From assembly GCA_965201045.1 (NCBI GenBank), contig OZ241746.1:5599056-5663055 (forward strand): a stretch of DNA of 64,000 nt, written 5' to 3'. Position 1 is the first letter of the stretch. The number at the start of each line of letters is the position of its first letter. The position numbers were made by a program, and so were the translations under genes. The notes below the pieces were generated by a model. It saw nothing but the letters and a program-made list of their open reading frames with translations. It was not told the DNA's origin and ran no database searches. Source of the DNA: JAPORK01 sp026710285 (lineage in GTDB: Bacteria; Pseudomonadota; Gammaproteobacteria; Pseudomonadales; Endozoicomonadaceae). Shown here in pieces: positions 17,510 to 26,720 of this stretch.

Positions 17510-19999
17510 ATGCAGTCAATTTATTCAGAGAAAATGATTTTGATCAAGTTAATACCTTTGCTAAATAAATATTTATGGTCGTATAGTAAAAATATAATTG
17601 CATCCTTACCAGTAAAAAAAGATTTGTTTAAACAAAAAAACAGTACCACTTTTAAGCTGCTTAAACAAATTTGTCTATATGGATTGCTATTCATCTCCCT
17701 GGGAGCAGGCGCAACATTGCCAAACGAATCTCAAGCTGTAGCTTTATATCATACTTCACCACCATCATCACCAGGCATACCTTTAGATCTACAAACAACA
17801 ACATTGAATCAACATGATTATGAAACTGAACCACTCAATACTTCGACATCAAAAGATACCAAGACTACCTCACAGGCTAATGTAAAAATCAATGACACTC
17901 ATGAGAATACGCTCCAGGAAGAAAATCATGTGCAATTAGTATCTGATTCGCAAAAAAACAGATCTGAACAAAATAACTGCACCGATTGGAGCTGCAAAAA
18001 AGTTTCCACGATTGCAATAACCTTTGGGTTAGCAGTAATGGGCGGAATCATAACATGGATAGCAAATAAATATGGGCATTCTGGTCAGACCGCATCACTA
18101 TCACCATTCGGTAGCTTGGGCAATGATACACAAACAACGGCATTAAATCAGCGTAATAATTCGTTTACACATGATTTGTCTATATATACATACAAACCTG
18201 AGCTATTCAATACTTCGGACTCAAGCTTTATCAATAAGACTTATCCTTTCGAACATTATGCAAAAAACGATGCCCATACGTCCATGCTGTTGGCAGAAAG
18301 TTACCTGCAAGGAACCGATGGTAAGCAAAAAAACTATAAGGAAGCATTTTCTTTACTAAAAGAAAGTAGTGATAAAAATAATCTGGAAGCCCAGGCTACC
18401 TTAATTGATTTGTATGAGAAATTTAACCTGTATGGATTGTTTCCAATGCTTGAAAAAGCAGCAAAAGAGGGTAGTTCGGAAGCCTCTTTTCGGCTGGCAA
18501 AAATAGCTTTTAAGAATAATAATATTGATGTAGCAGAGGTACTGCTGCAACTAACCTATTCCAACCTGGAATTAGCCGGTTCCAATCGAAACAATCCACT
18601 GGATTTAAATTTTTCTGCCGGATTAAAGATCCTGGCGGATGCGAACATAAAAGAATATATTTCTCAACAGCTATTGGCGAATGCAGCAGGAATAGGAGAA
18701 AATTTTAATAAGGAAAAAGCAGACAAAATAATATTAGAAGGTATTTTCAAAAACAATGCCAACACTTTTATTCTTGCTGCTATTTTACAAAACAGTGGTA
18801 ATTCCGATTACCAGGAAATAGGCATAGAATTGATTAGAGACGCTGCAAAAGACTTTAGTGATGACCGTAATATTACAGAGGAACTAATACAAAGTATAAA
18901 ACTGACTTCAAAAAAACAGAACCCTGTTGTAGATAAAGATATAAAAGCCGGACCTGATAATGGCAATTTTAAGATAAAAGAACAGATAGCTCTGGATTTA
19001 ATGAAAAAATCGGATCCGGTCTCAGCAATGGTTTACGTCTATTTGGCTTACAAAGATTTGGATGATAGCCAGCGGGAGAATGATTATCTATATATAAATA
19101 ATTCTCCAATCAAAGATAAGGTCCACAATGTTCCTCCGGCATGCTCACTTCGACAGCTGGCAATCGTGTGTATAGAAGCTTTAAAACGCCATAATGAACA
19201 TACACTGAGTGATTTGTTGCAGAATATACTATTTCCTGGTGAGAAGAGCAGGGATGTATTACCAGCATCAGAGCTTGAGCTTGAGCTTGCAAAAAAAGTG
19301 ATTAGATTAGGTAAAGAATCTGGTCAAGATACAGCATTAATGAATCAATTTGCAAAAACAATTTATAAAATTATTATTGATAAGTGGATTAAAAACCCCA
19401 AATATCCTAAGAAAGCTGATTATGCAATAGATGCTGTAATAGGATATGCACAGCTGCACCTGGAAGATACTTCCTTGACTGATAATATGAGATCTGTTGT
19501 AGCTTTAATAGATATAATAAAAAGCGAAGTAGAATTTATGAGCAAGGAGCAATATAAGAAATTATACAACTTAAATATTCAGTTGACGTCTTTAAGTTTA
19601 AAAAGGCAGATGCCTTCGTTCCTTGAAAGATTAAATGGCTTGTTAATAGCAAATATGCTAGGAGACAAACAAGCAAATGAGATCATTTATCAGGATTATC
19701 TGCGGCGTAGAAGAATAAATAATACTACACTTTTCCATAAGTTTTCTTCAGATACTGAGTCTGCTTCAGAAGAAGATGTCATGGCCATTTTTTTTTATAT
19801 GAATAAACATGATATAACATATGCCTTAGATTACTGTGAGAGTCTTGCAAATACCTACCCAGAATTGGCATATTATCTTCTGAACAGGATAAAAAACAAA
19901 TACTCGAAAATAATCGTGAAACCTTTTATATTTAATAAATTTGAAAAAGTCAAACAGCATATTAAAAAACAAATTCCACAGACTATATTGATTGATTGA
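17510..19999 (+). CDS. Sel1-repeat membrane-anchored protein, candidate host-interaction factor
   Basis: 829 residues. Hydrophobic segments at about 53-70 and 166-187 (VSTIAITFGLAVMGGIITWIA) suggest membrane insertion, with a Ser/Thr/Gln-rich low-complexity segment between them (80-160). From about 248 there are Sel1/TPR-like helical pairs (A-x-x-S-M-L-L-A-E-S-Y-L-x-G, then EAFSLLKESSDKNNLEAQ, then FPMLEKAAKEGSSEASFRLAK). The rest is helical and more diverged. Sel1 repeats mediate protein-protein contacts and are common in secreted or surface proteins of intracellular bacteria. The first ATG lacks a clear ribosome site; Met9 at 17534 is an alternative. A strong terminator follows. The exact role is unknown. 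Confidence 0.7.
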   Translation: MQSIYSEKMILIKLIPLLNKYLWSYSKNIIASLPVKKDLFKQKNSTTFKLLKQICLYGLLFISLGAGATLPNESQAVALYHTSPPSSPGIPLDLQTTTLNQHDYETEPLNTSTSKDTKTTSQANVKINDTHENTLQEENHVQLVSDSQKNRSEQNNCTDWSCKKVSTIAITFGLAVMGGIITWIANKYGHSGQTASLSPFGSLGNDTQTTALNQRNNSFTHDLSIYTYKPELFNTSDSSFINKTYPFEHYAKNDAHTSMLLAESYLQGTDGKQKNYKEAFSLLKESSDKNNLEAQATLIDLYEKFNLYGLFPMLEKAAKEGSSEASFRLAKIAFKNNNIDVAEVLLQLTYSNLELAGSNRNNPLDLNFSAGLKILADANIKEYISQQLLANAAGIGENFNKEKADKIILEGIFKNNANTFILAAILQNSGNSDYQEIGIELIRDAAKDFSDDRNITEELIQSIKLTSKKQNPVVDKDIKAGPDNGNFKIKEQIALDLMKKSDPVSAMVYVYLAYKDLDDSQRENDYLYINNSPIKDKVHNVPPACSLRQLAIVCIEALKRHNEHTLSDLLQNILFPGEKSRDVLPASELELELAKKVIRLGKESGQDTALMNQFAKTIYKIIIDKWIKNPKYPKKADYAIDAVIGYAQLHLEDTSLTDNMRSVVALIDIIKSEVEFMSKEQYKKLYNLNIQLTSLSLKRQMPSFLERLNGLLIANMLGDKQANEIIYQDYLRRRRINNTTLFHKFSSDTESASEEDVMAIFFYMNKHDITYALDYCESLANTYPELAYYLLNRIKNKYSKIIVKPFIFNKFEKVKQHIKKQIPQTILID

Positions 20000-20003
20000 T
20001 TGA

Positions 20004-20034
20004 GTAAAGCGCATTCCGCTTTACCCTTTCTTTT
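20004..20034 (+). terminator. Rho-independent terminator after the Sel1-repeat gene
   Basis: A perfect 8-bp stem GTAAAGCG/CGCTTTAC with a 5-base loop (20004-20024), followed by CCTTTCTTTT. It starts four bases past the stop codon. Confidence 0.85.
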
Positions 20035-20067
20035 GGAGAGCAGATCGTGGGAGTCTCTCCTGCGACG

Positions 20068-20160
20068 TGTGTCAGGTAAAGGCTGGTGTGTTTAGCAGGA
20101 GACAAACCAGTAAGGGTAAAAGTTGGAAAATGTGACGAAGAGACAGCCTTTAGGGAGAGT
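20068..20160 (+). repeat. Dispersed repeat with a Tn5-end-like terminus
   Basis: The first part matches 345-405. The second part, ATGTGACGAAGAGACAGCC (around 20129-20147), matches the right end of the 16919-17116 element together with its flank CTTTAGGGAG. It is probably a broken copy of the same mobile family. Confidence 0.5.
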
Positions 20161-20903
20161 ATTGTAAACTCCAGTTTGAAGTTTTTGGTTTAACAAAAAT
20201 CCTTCATTCACAAATAGATAACGCTGAAAAGTCATCCCAAAACGATAGGTCACATAAACTTTGATGCGAAAATAACAGGTAAGCGTAGTGCGGTAAAACC
20301 GCATGCTGCGTTTAATGTGGCAGGTGATGGAAATGGAGTCAATTGAGGGGTACCATCGAGATTTTACCACTACGCCATCGCTCGACCCTACGACTGCAGA
20401 TTTGTGAAAATAATGGCTTATTTATCTGGTACGAATAAGTCATACAGTGATGAGATATAGTATAATACGCTTAAAATTTCCAATCAGGGGGTGTCCGTAT
20501 ATATATAAGAGTATGGTCATTCCTGTGCACCCTCCGTCATTCAAATAAGATTATAAAAATTCTCTTTTAAGCTTTGTTATACTTTAATCATTTCATAGCG
20601 ATGATAGCAAGAAAACCACTCTGCGGATATTGACTTGTAGTAAGTGATTGCATTATAATAACGCGTATAAAATTTTTTTGATTCATCCTTATTTTGAGCT
20701 GAAAAACAGACCTAAAAATGCAAATCTTTTTAAAACCGAAGTCTAACTTGTCTTTTTAGAGCTTTTATAACCTGAATCTTAACAAAAATAATTACATCTT
20801 GATGCCGGTTTTTTCAAGTCTCTTATAAGTCATTTATTTAAAATGAATTTTGATTATCAAAAAAGTATTTGTTTTTTTATTTTTTAAAAAAAAAGGGGGG
20901 AGT
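20161..20903. other. Long spacer with relics upstream of the kinase-like gene
   Basis: No convincing gene. A minus-strand open frame at 20092-20370 overlaps repeats and was not accepted. The segment 20480-20516 is one arm of an inverted repeat pairing with 23456-23491 on the far side of the kinase-like gene. The kinase promoter should lie in 20600-20880. Confidence 0.4.
20480..20516. repeat. Left arm of an inverted repeat flanking the kinase-like gene
   Basis: CAATCAGGGGGTGTCC and the following TAT...AAGAGTATGG pair with the complement of 23456-23491, which differs by a few substitutions and a 2-bp gap. The arms enclose about 3 kb containing a single gene. Confidence 0.6.
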
Positions 20904-23111
20904 ATGTTTTATAACAAAAACGTTAGGAATGTTGGGCAATCTTATAAATCTTTACACACAAAAGAAACAGAGACAAAGCCAAAAAAAGGAGGAATAATTC
21001 ACCAATTTATTGAGTATGTTAAAAAAGCTTTCAATAATATTTTAAAAGGTATAAATTTTTCAGCTGCTGTTTTTAAAAGAATTCCGAACTTAATTGATAA
21101 GATAAAAGCTGAAATAAAAAAAAACGTGGATAATATTGTAAAAAAGCTTAATTCTTCTGTTGATTCGTCTCGGGAAAAAGATCTTTCCATTTATTGGACC
21201 AGGGAAAAAAATGATCCTTCCATTGACTGGTCGCAAGAAGTGGAAAAAGCAAAAGGTGGACTAAAAAACCTTCAGGAAAATGTGGCTAAGCATCCTGAAA
21301 TGCTAAAAGAAAATTTTGTTAGTTATCTGACCAAAAGTTATGAGGTGAGTGAAGAAGAAGCAATGAGTGAAGAAGAAGCAAACAGAAGATTTGCAACCTG
21401 GTCAGATCAGAAAGCAGAAATCTATCTTAATGAGCTTACTAATGAAGCTGATCCACAGTTGATCAGATCGATTATTAATCTTAAAGCACCCTTATCAAAA
21501 GAGGAGTATGAAAAAGAGATAAAGAAGGAAATTGTGCGAAAATTACTCAAAGACTCATTTACTCATCAAATAGCAAGTGAGAAACTATCGTTAGAATTCC
21601 ATGATTATCTGAAGCTTGTCGATCAAAGCAATAAAATGCGTAAAGCAAAAGCATCTGAATCTGAGATTAATAAGGTTGAGGAAGAAATCAATAAACTCTG
21701 GTTTCAGATGCGTGAAATAACAGATACTGTTTCTGAAAAAGTATTCAGAGAGATAGGAGAAGGTAAGTTCGCAACAGCTGAATTTGTAACTCAGGGAGAA
21801 TCTGGTTTTATAGTGGTAAAAAAAACCATTAATCGTCGTGAAGATAATGAGTCTTGTCCAATTAATGTAGAAATACAGGCACATTTAGATCATAAAAATA
21901 TTGTCAAATTTATACCTTTGCCTGTCGCTTTAAAAAATAAGAAAAGGGATATTTCATATATGTCTTCGGGAGGAGTTCCGGTTACTTTTTTCAAATATAA
22001 AATCGAGCATGTCAATTATGATAAAGAATTTAAAGCAAAAAAGAATCAGATAGACGATATAGTTAAATTAATAACAAGTCAAACCGTCAGTATTAAAGAT
22101 GTTCCTCATCATTTAGAAACTATAAAAGAGCGTTATTTGTTTTTTAAAAAACCAGATATTCAAGAAATAATATTCTTGACCGAACAGCATCTGTCTAAAG
22201 CAAAAAACAAAGGGAAAGCTAAATATTTAAAAAAATGGATAGGATCACTTAAAGTATGGCAACAGAAGGAGTTTCTTTATCCATCAAAATCAGATATTGA
22301 GAAAAGAGAGAAGCAGGTAACCGGCGAGATAAACGATATAGTTGAATCAATAAAAAGAAGACCTGTTAATAAATCAACGTTTGAAAAAGCTAATGATTAT
22401 ATGAATGATCTATGTGATGCTCACCCACATTTTACCTTCAAAGATACTGAGGCACTAAGGGACTTAATCGACGAAGAAAGAAATAAACTGAAAGAGAGTA
22501 AAAACATTGAAGATCAGGAACAGCTTGAAAGTTTAGACTTGTACTGGAATGCTACTCTATGTTGGGTCTCACAGACTATTTGTGCACAGTCTTCACAAGA
22601 GAAATATGGGGATTATGATCCTTTAGACATGAATCATTTAGCAAGTTTTGGTTATACCCTGATACAGGGATTAAACGATCTGCATGATCAAGGGATAACA
22701 CACGGTGATCTCCATGAGAAAAATATTTTATTAGATCCTGAAGGAAGGGTTACCCTGATTGATTTTGACCTGGCTCACAAAACTGAAGGTGATAGTAAAT
22801 TTAAATCATATAAAGCATTCGATATAAAAAGACTATTGACTATGTTTTGCGCCCTTATACTAAAAGAAATGCCAGGAAGAAATAAGATTTGGGAACGTGA
22901 TGATGATGATCTACTGAATGGATTAATGCAGAATCTGGTTACTGAAAGTAAAATTAAGAAATTGTTTCCTTACCGTCATCAGGAAAAAAAAGTGACTCAA
23001 CTCTGTGCTGTGTTGCATAAAATGCATGATGCTTACAGGGGTAAAGTTTCATTACAGGATGTAATTCGGCTTCCTTTTTTCTCAGAGAGTGATAAAAAGC
23101 TTTTCCATTAA
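20904..23111 (+). CDS. Protein-kinase-like protein with a large inter-lobe insert
   Basis: 735 residues from the ATG at 20904, preceded by GGGGGGAG; an upstream TTG would add 18 residues. Residues 1-270 are highly charged and helical. A protein kinase fold follows: glycine-rich loop IGEGKFATAEFV (~284-295), candidate ATP lysine in VVKK (306), helix-C Glu in EIQAHLDHKNIVKF (~323), catalytic loop HGDLHEKN (600-607, HGD in place of HRD) and metal motif DFD (620-622, DFG variant). About 230 residues of charged helical sequence separate the lobes, far longer than a usual hinge. HGD and DFD variants occur in bacterial small-molecule and lipopolysaccharide-type kinases, so the substrate may not be protein. 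No signal peptide. Likely an effector, by context only. Confidence 0.82.
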   Translation: MFYNKNVRNVGQSYKSLHTKETETKPKKGGIIHQFIEYVKKAFNNILKGINFSAAVFKRIPNLIDKIKAEIKKNVDNIVKKLNSSVDSSREKDLSIYWTREKNDPSIDWSQEVEKAKGGLKNLQENVAKHPEMLKENFVSYLTKSYEVSEEEAMSEEEANRRFATWSDQKAEIYLNELTNEADPQLIRSIINLKAPLSKEEYEKEIKKEIVRKLLKDSFTHQIASEKLSLEFHDYLKLVDQSNKMRKAKASESEINKVEEEINKLWFQMREITDTVSEKVFREIGEGKFATAEFVTQGESGFIVVKKTINRREDNESCPINVEIQAHLDHKNIVKFIPLPVALKNKKRDISYMSSGGVPVTFFKYKIEHVNYDKEFKAKKNQIDDIVKLITSQTVSIKDVPHHLETIKERYLFFKKPDIQEIIFLTEQHLSKAKNKGKAKYLKKWIGSLKVWQQKEFLYPSKSDIEKREKQVTGEINDIVESIKRRPVNKSTFEKANDYMNDLCDAHPHFTFKDTEALRDLIDEERNKLKESKNIEDQEQLESLDLYWNATLCWVSQTICAQSSQEKYGDYDPLDMNHLASFGYTLIQGLNDLHDQGITHGDLHEKNILLDPEGRVTLIDFDLAHKTEGDSKFKSYKAFDIKRLLTMFCALILKEMPGRNKIWERDDDDLLNGLMQNLVTESKIKKLFPYRHQEKKVTQLCAVLHKMHDAYRGKVSLQDVIRLPFFSESDKKLFH

Positions 23112-23186
23112 AATAAGCGAACTTTCCTTTGTACGCAACAAAAACAGGGTATAAATTACAGCTAACTTATAAAAAATCGTTATTAT

Positions 23187-23330
23187 CACCAATACTTCGG
23201 ACAGTTTTTAAAAATCTACGATGGGTTAAACTATAAGTTATTGATTTATAAGGATATTTTTTGCAGCAAGATAAAAAGCAAATCCTTTTAAAGTCAATAA
23301 CTTACAAAAACTATCCGAAGTGTTGATAAC
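23187..23330 (+). repeat. 144-bp palindromic repeat, copy 1
   Basis: The ends are inverted copies of each other (ACTTCGGACAGTTTTTAAAA against TTACAAAAACTATCCGAAGT), and the interior is also symmetrical around a GATATTTTTTGCAGC centre. A second copy lies in reverse orientation at 37653-37796. The form is that of a non-autonomous palindromic element. Confidence 0.75.
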
Positions 23331-23455
23331 CTGAGTTTCGGGTTTAACAGCAGTTACAATTATTTTATCCTGTTTTGTTTTTAAAATGTAATCATAAAAT
23401 CGAAAAATCAATCTTATAAAAACAGTGCTGTTTTTCATCAATATCCCTTCATTTA

Positions 23456-23491
23456 TCATACTCTTATACATATGGACACCCCTCTGATTGC
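23456..23491. repeat. Right arm of the inverted repeat flanking the kinase-like gene
   Basis: Complement of the arm at 20480-20516: CATACTCTTATA, then GGACACCCCTCTGATTG. Confidence 0.6.
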
Positions 23492-23867
23492 AAATAATTG
23501 ATTAACTATATTTGGTTCACGGTCATATATTCAGCGTCTTAAGTAATGGCTTATTTCAATAGCCATTGCGCCATGATGAATTCCGAACCTCATCTCCTTA
23601 TCAAGTCTTTAACCAAATATGGAAAGGACCTTGAAATTTATCATAGACAAACTTTGGTTGAGAGTTTTTGCTTTTAATCGACTGATGCTGAAATAATCTT
23701 GTTATTCCCAGGGATTGCCGGAATCCCGTAAACAGGGAAGTTATATTTTTAGTGGTAATGACCTTTAATGGCTTCCCGCCTTTGCCGGAATGACTGCACA
23801 TTTTTGAAAATAATGACATAAAACATAGTCTATTATGCCAAAAAATCTCCGAACTGGGGTACTGTAA
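23492..23867. other. Spacer with a dispersed intergenic repeat
   Basis: No gene seen. 23811-23860 (TAATGACATAAAACATAGTC, then AAAAAATCTCCGAACTGGGG) recurs inverted at 39949-40000 and, in part, at 43140-43166. The segment 23700-23800 has the look of a GCC-TTTGCCGGAATGAC type intergenic repeat. Confidence 0.5.
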
Positions 23868-24935
23868 TTAATCTAAATATTTATGTTTGATTTCTGCAAT
23901 AACTCTTCTTAAATTAGCTGAAGATTTTTTGATTGCTTCTTTTTCTGATTGTGAGTCAGGTTTGAGCTGAAAGCAATCTTTGCAGAGTGGCAGTATTTTT
24001 TTCTTGCTAACGAGTATCACTCCCGCAATAAGAATTACTTTATCTTTACCTGCTAAATTGGCTATTGCATAGGGTGCCTTACCAAAAAAGGACTGGTTAT
24101 CAAATGCACCTTCACCGGTAATCACGTAATCAGCAGTTTTTGCCATTTGTCTGAATTTTGAAAGCTTAAGCACTTCTTTAATTCCAGACCTGATCTGTCC
24201 TCCCAGGTTTCCAACAATAAAATAACCAAGTCCTCCGGCTGCACCGGTCCTGGCAATTTTTGCCGCATCCTTGTTAACCAGTTTGGTAATATGTTTAAAG
24301 TATCTTTCATACTTAACTATCTGTGTATTGGTAAGCCCTTTTTGTCTGCCAAAAATTTTAAGTGCTCCCTGATTACCGTATAGTCTGTTTTCAATGTCGG
24401 CAAGCCCAATATACCGGTTCGACAGTTTTGGTCTGATTACGGCAACGGCTTTTTCAATCTTTTCTAACCGGGTGATCTCTTTACCATCTTTATCAGGATA
24501 TTTGAATCCCATGGCAAGGGATGCATAGAACCCCATATCAGTGGTTGAAGATCCTCCAAGCCCGATGTAAACATTTTTGATTGTTTTACTGGATTCGAGT
24601 TTATTAAGAAGAATACCAATACCTGTTGTGACTTTTTCACAGGCTTTATGTTTTGGATGGTTGTGCAAAGCGATGACTGAAGCAGCTTCTATATACGCAT
24701 CTGTTCCTCTGATTGCAATCCTGACACGAACGGGTACTTCCATATCATCAATGGTCACAACTGTTTTTGCTTTAAAATCTTTATTGTTAAACAGCAGAGA
24801 TTCAACAAAACCCTCACCCCCATCTGAAACTGATACAATCTCTGTGTTCCTGTACTGTTTTTTAAATGCCTTACCAATCTCAACGGAGCTTAATGTTCCT
24901 TTAAAACTATCGCTTGCGATTAATATTTTTTTCAA
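23868..24935 (-). CDS. Glycerate 2-kinase (GlxK/GarK family)
   Basis: 355 residues, a little under the usual ~380. The family phosphorylates D-glycerate to 2-phosphoglycerate in the cytosol, feeding glycolysis. Visible motifs are SDSFKGTLSS (8-17), SDGGEG (37-42), GLGGSSTTDMG (125-135), IGLADIENRLYGNQGA (176-191), GAAGGLG (231-237) and TGEGAFDNQSFFGKAP (273-288). The start is a TTG with AGGAG eight bases upstream. It lies 25 bp downstream of the MFS transporter gene on the same strand, so the two probably form an operon, possibly uptake plus use of a small organic acid. A decayed partial copy lies at 17150-17450. Confidence 0.93.
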   Translation of the reverse strand: MKKILIASDSFKGTLSSVEIGKAFKKQYRNTEIVSVSDGGEGFVESLLFNNKDFKAKTVVTIDDMEVPVRVRIAIRGTDAYIEAASVIALHNHPKHKACEKVTTGIGILLNKLESSKTIKNVYIGLGGSSTTDMGFYASLAMGFKYPDKDGKEITRLEKIEKAVAVIRPKLSNRYIGLADIENRLYGNQGALKIFGRQKGLTNTQIVKYERYFKHITKLVNKDAAKIARTGAAGGLGYFIVGNLGGQIRSGIKEVLKLSKFRQMAKTADYVITGEGAFDNQSFFGKAPYAIANLAGKDKVILIAGVILVSKKKILPLCKDCFQLKPDSQSEKEAIKKSSANLRRVIAEIKHKYLD

Positions 24936-24960
24936 GTGATATCTCCTGCTACAGCGGTGA

Positions 24961-26133
24961 TTACAATGATTTTTGTCGACATAAAAAAGTTATTATCCAC
25001 CAGCAAATAATAAACAGACAATAGGTAATCAGTAACACTCGATAACCGTAGTGTTGCGTAACAAAACCGGAAAACAGCCCTCCGGCTCCGGCACCTAAAA
25101 ACTGAAATGAAGAGTAAATTCCCATAGTAACGCCTTTTAAAGATGCAGAAGCGTATCTGCTTAACATAGATGGAAGGGCCGCTTCAAGAAAATTGAAAGC
25201 AATAAAGTACAGAAATGTGCCAGTCATTAAGGAGGTAAAGTGAAAAGGTGTTGCCACTAACCAGATAGCTGCTATCAGCATTATACCAATAGCACCTGAT
25301 ATACATTGTACAAGACAGTCTTTTTTTTCACTTAAAATAATAAAAGGCAACATAATTATAAATGAAAGGATTAACACGCTGAGATAGATCCAGCCATGGT
25401 ATTTAAAAGGTATACCTGCATGGGTTTGTAATAAGATGGGCAGACTCATAAACAATCCTACCAGAGTAAAATGGAGGACAAATACACCAGTGAGCAAAGG
25501 CCATTTATTTTTTTCCAGCAAAATTTGACCAATTGCTTTCGGATTGAGATATTTTTTTCCCTGGGTTATAGGTATGGCAGATTCAGGAACCATGTAGGAA
25601 ACAATACCAATGGCAATAAAGCAGAAAATAAAAGTTAACCAAAATATAGATGTTACGCCATAATTGGCAGCAAGCAAAGGTCCGAGAACCATAGCCAAAC
25701 AAAAAGAGCAACCAATACTCATGCCAAAAAATGCCATTGCTCTTGTACGGTAACGTTCACAAACTAAATCAGTAAGCAGTGCAATAGTCGCCGAAGCAAT
25801 TGCGCCTGTACCTTGTAAAAAACGTCCAATAATAATGGCCCATATATTGTTGCTAAACAGAGCTGCAACAAGAGAGCCTGCTGCAAAAAGCAGAAGTCCT
25901 GCAATAATAATTGGTTTCCTTCCGGTATAATCTGAAAGATAACCTGCCGGAATTTGCAGTAATGCCTGTGGAAAACCATAAATGCCCATGGCAAGTCCGG
26001 TCAGAAACAGAGATGCATGAGGCAGATTATGGGTATAAACAGGAAGGACAGGTAGCAGCATAAAAAGACCTGACAGCCGTATTCCGCTGACTAAAGAAAG
26101 TGAAAAAGTAATGCGCTTTTCAAAAGAATTCAA
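24961..26133 (-). CDS. MFS transporter, YajR-like
   Basis: 390 residues with about 12 membrane helices. Residues 46-76 (TGLAMGIYGFPQALLQIPAG, then YLSDYTGRKPI) carry the loop 2-3 D-x-x-G-R-K signature and the Y-G-x-x-Q-A-L-L-Q-I-P motif typical of the YajR group of drug/proton antiporters. E. coli YajR has an extra cytosolic C-terminal domain of about 65 residues; it is absent here. The start is a TTG with GGGGA upstream. First gene of a probable operon with the glycerate kinase. Substrate unknown: context hints at a carboxylate, family at drug efflux. Confidence 0.88.
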   Translation of the reverse strand: MNSFEKRITFSLSLVSGIRLSGLFMLLPVLPVYTHNLPHASLFLTGLAMGIYGFPQALLQIPAGYLSDYTGRKPIIIAGLLLFAAGSLVAALFSNNIWAIIIGRFLQGTGAIASATIALLTDLVCERYRTRAMAFFGMSIGCSFCLAMVLGPLLAANYGVTSIFWLTFIFCFIAIGIVSYMVPESAIPITQGKKYLNPKAIGQILLEKNKWPLLTGVFVLHFTLVGLFMSLPILLQTHAGIPFKYHGWIYLSVLILSFIIMLPFIILSEKKDCLVQCISGAIGIMLIAAIWLVATPFHFTSLMTGTFLYFIAFNFLEAALPSMLSRYASASLKGVTMGIYSSFQFLGAGAGGLFSGFVTQHYGYRVLLITYCLFIICWWIITFLCRQKSL

Positions 26134-26568
26134 TGTTTTCCCCTTTTATTATTTGAGAATGAGTAAGATAAAGAAAGCAATTTTTGCAAATCTTTTTATG
26201 ATAAAGTCAAACATGCTTTGGTCCGTTTTTTTTGTAGTGACAGCATATAAGTATGGCATTTAATCAGCCTTGTTCTGCGTTTTTAACTGTGGTTTTAGTT
26301 ATATTACAGATGGCGTATTTTTATTTTTTATAAAAGTTGTACTTTAAATACCCTGGATAGTTTCAGGCTGTCTGCCAGCTTTTAAAGTATAACATGATGT
26401 TTATAAATTTAATGTAATACTCATAAAAGCAGATACCTACTTAACCAGGAAATAACAGATTTACTTGTCAGGAATCATTGTAATCTGAGGATTAAATAAA
26501 AACAGATTGTGGTGTTTTAAGGTTGATGAATTGTTGTAAAATTTGTTTGATCATTTTGCGGAAAGTGT
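26134..26568. other. Spacer upstream of the MFS-glycerate kinase operon
   Basis: No gene. It should hold the operon promoter near 26150-26250. 26424-26528 is a degenerate direct repeat of 27871-27973. Confidence 0.45.
26424..26528 (+). repeat. Direct repeat, degenerate copy
   Basis: Shares AAAAGCAGATACC, ATTGTAATCTGAGGA and AATAAAAACAGATTGTG blocks with 27871-27973. The two copies flank the exported-protein gene at 26721-27581. Confidence 0.65.
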
Positions 26569-26589
26569 GAGGCTAATGTAATTAGCCTC
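26569..26589. terminator. Perfect 9-bp hairpin downstream of the exported-protein gene
   Basis: GAGGCTAAT-GTA-ATTAGCCTC. A TCTTTAT tract follows on the plus strand only, so as an intrinsic terminator it suits plus-strand transcripts better than the minus-strand gene that ends at 26721. Confidence 0.5.
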
Positions 26590-26720
26590 TTTATGATAAC
26601 CCGACTCTGCGTTATTATATCGCTTAACCAGGCTGATCAGCTGTAGCTACCCTATCCCATCGTGGTGATGGCAAATTCATGTTTAACAATTGTGCTGGTG
26701 GCGGCATCATGTTTGATTTA

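Noticed and set aside
20092..20370. Minus-strand frame of 92 codons
   Set aside because: It overlaps dispersed-repeat sequence, has odd Tyr/Phe/Cys-rich composition, no ribosome site and no recognisable family.
23238..23471. Minus-strand frame of 77 codons
   Set aside because: Its end lies inside the 144-bp palindromic repeat; the frame is not kept in the second repeat copy.
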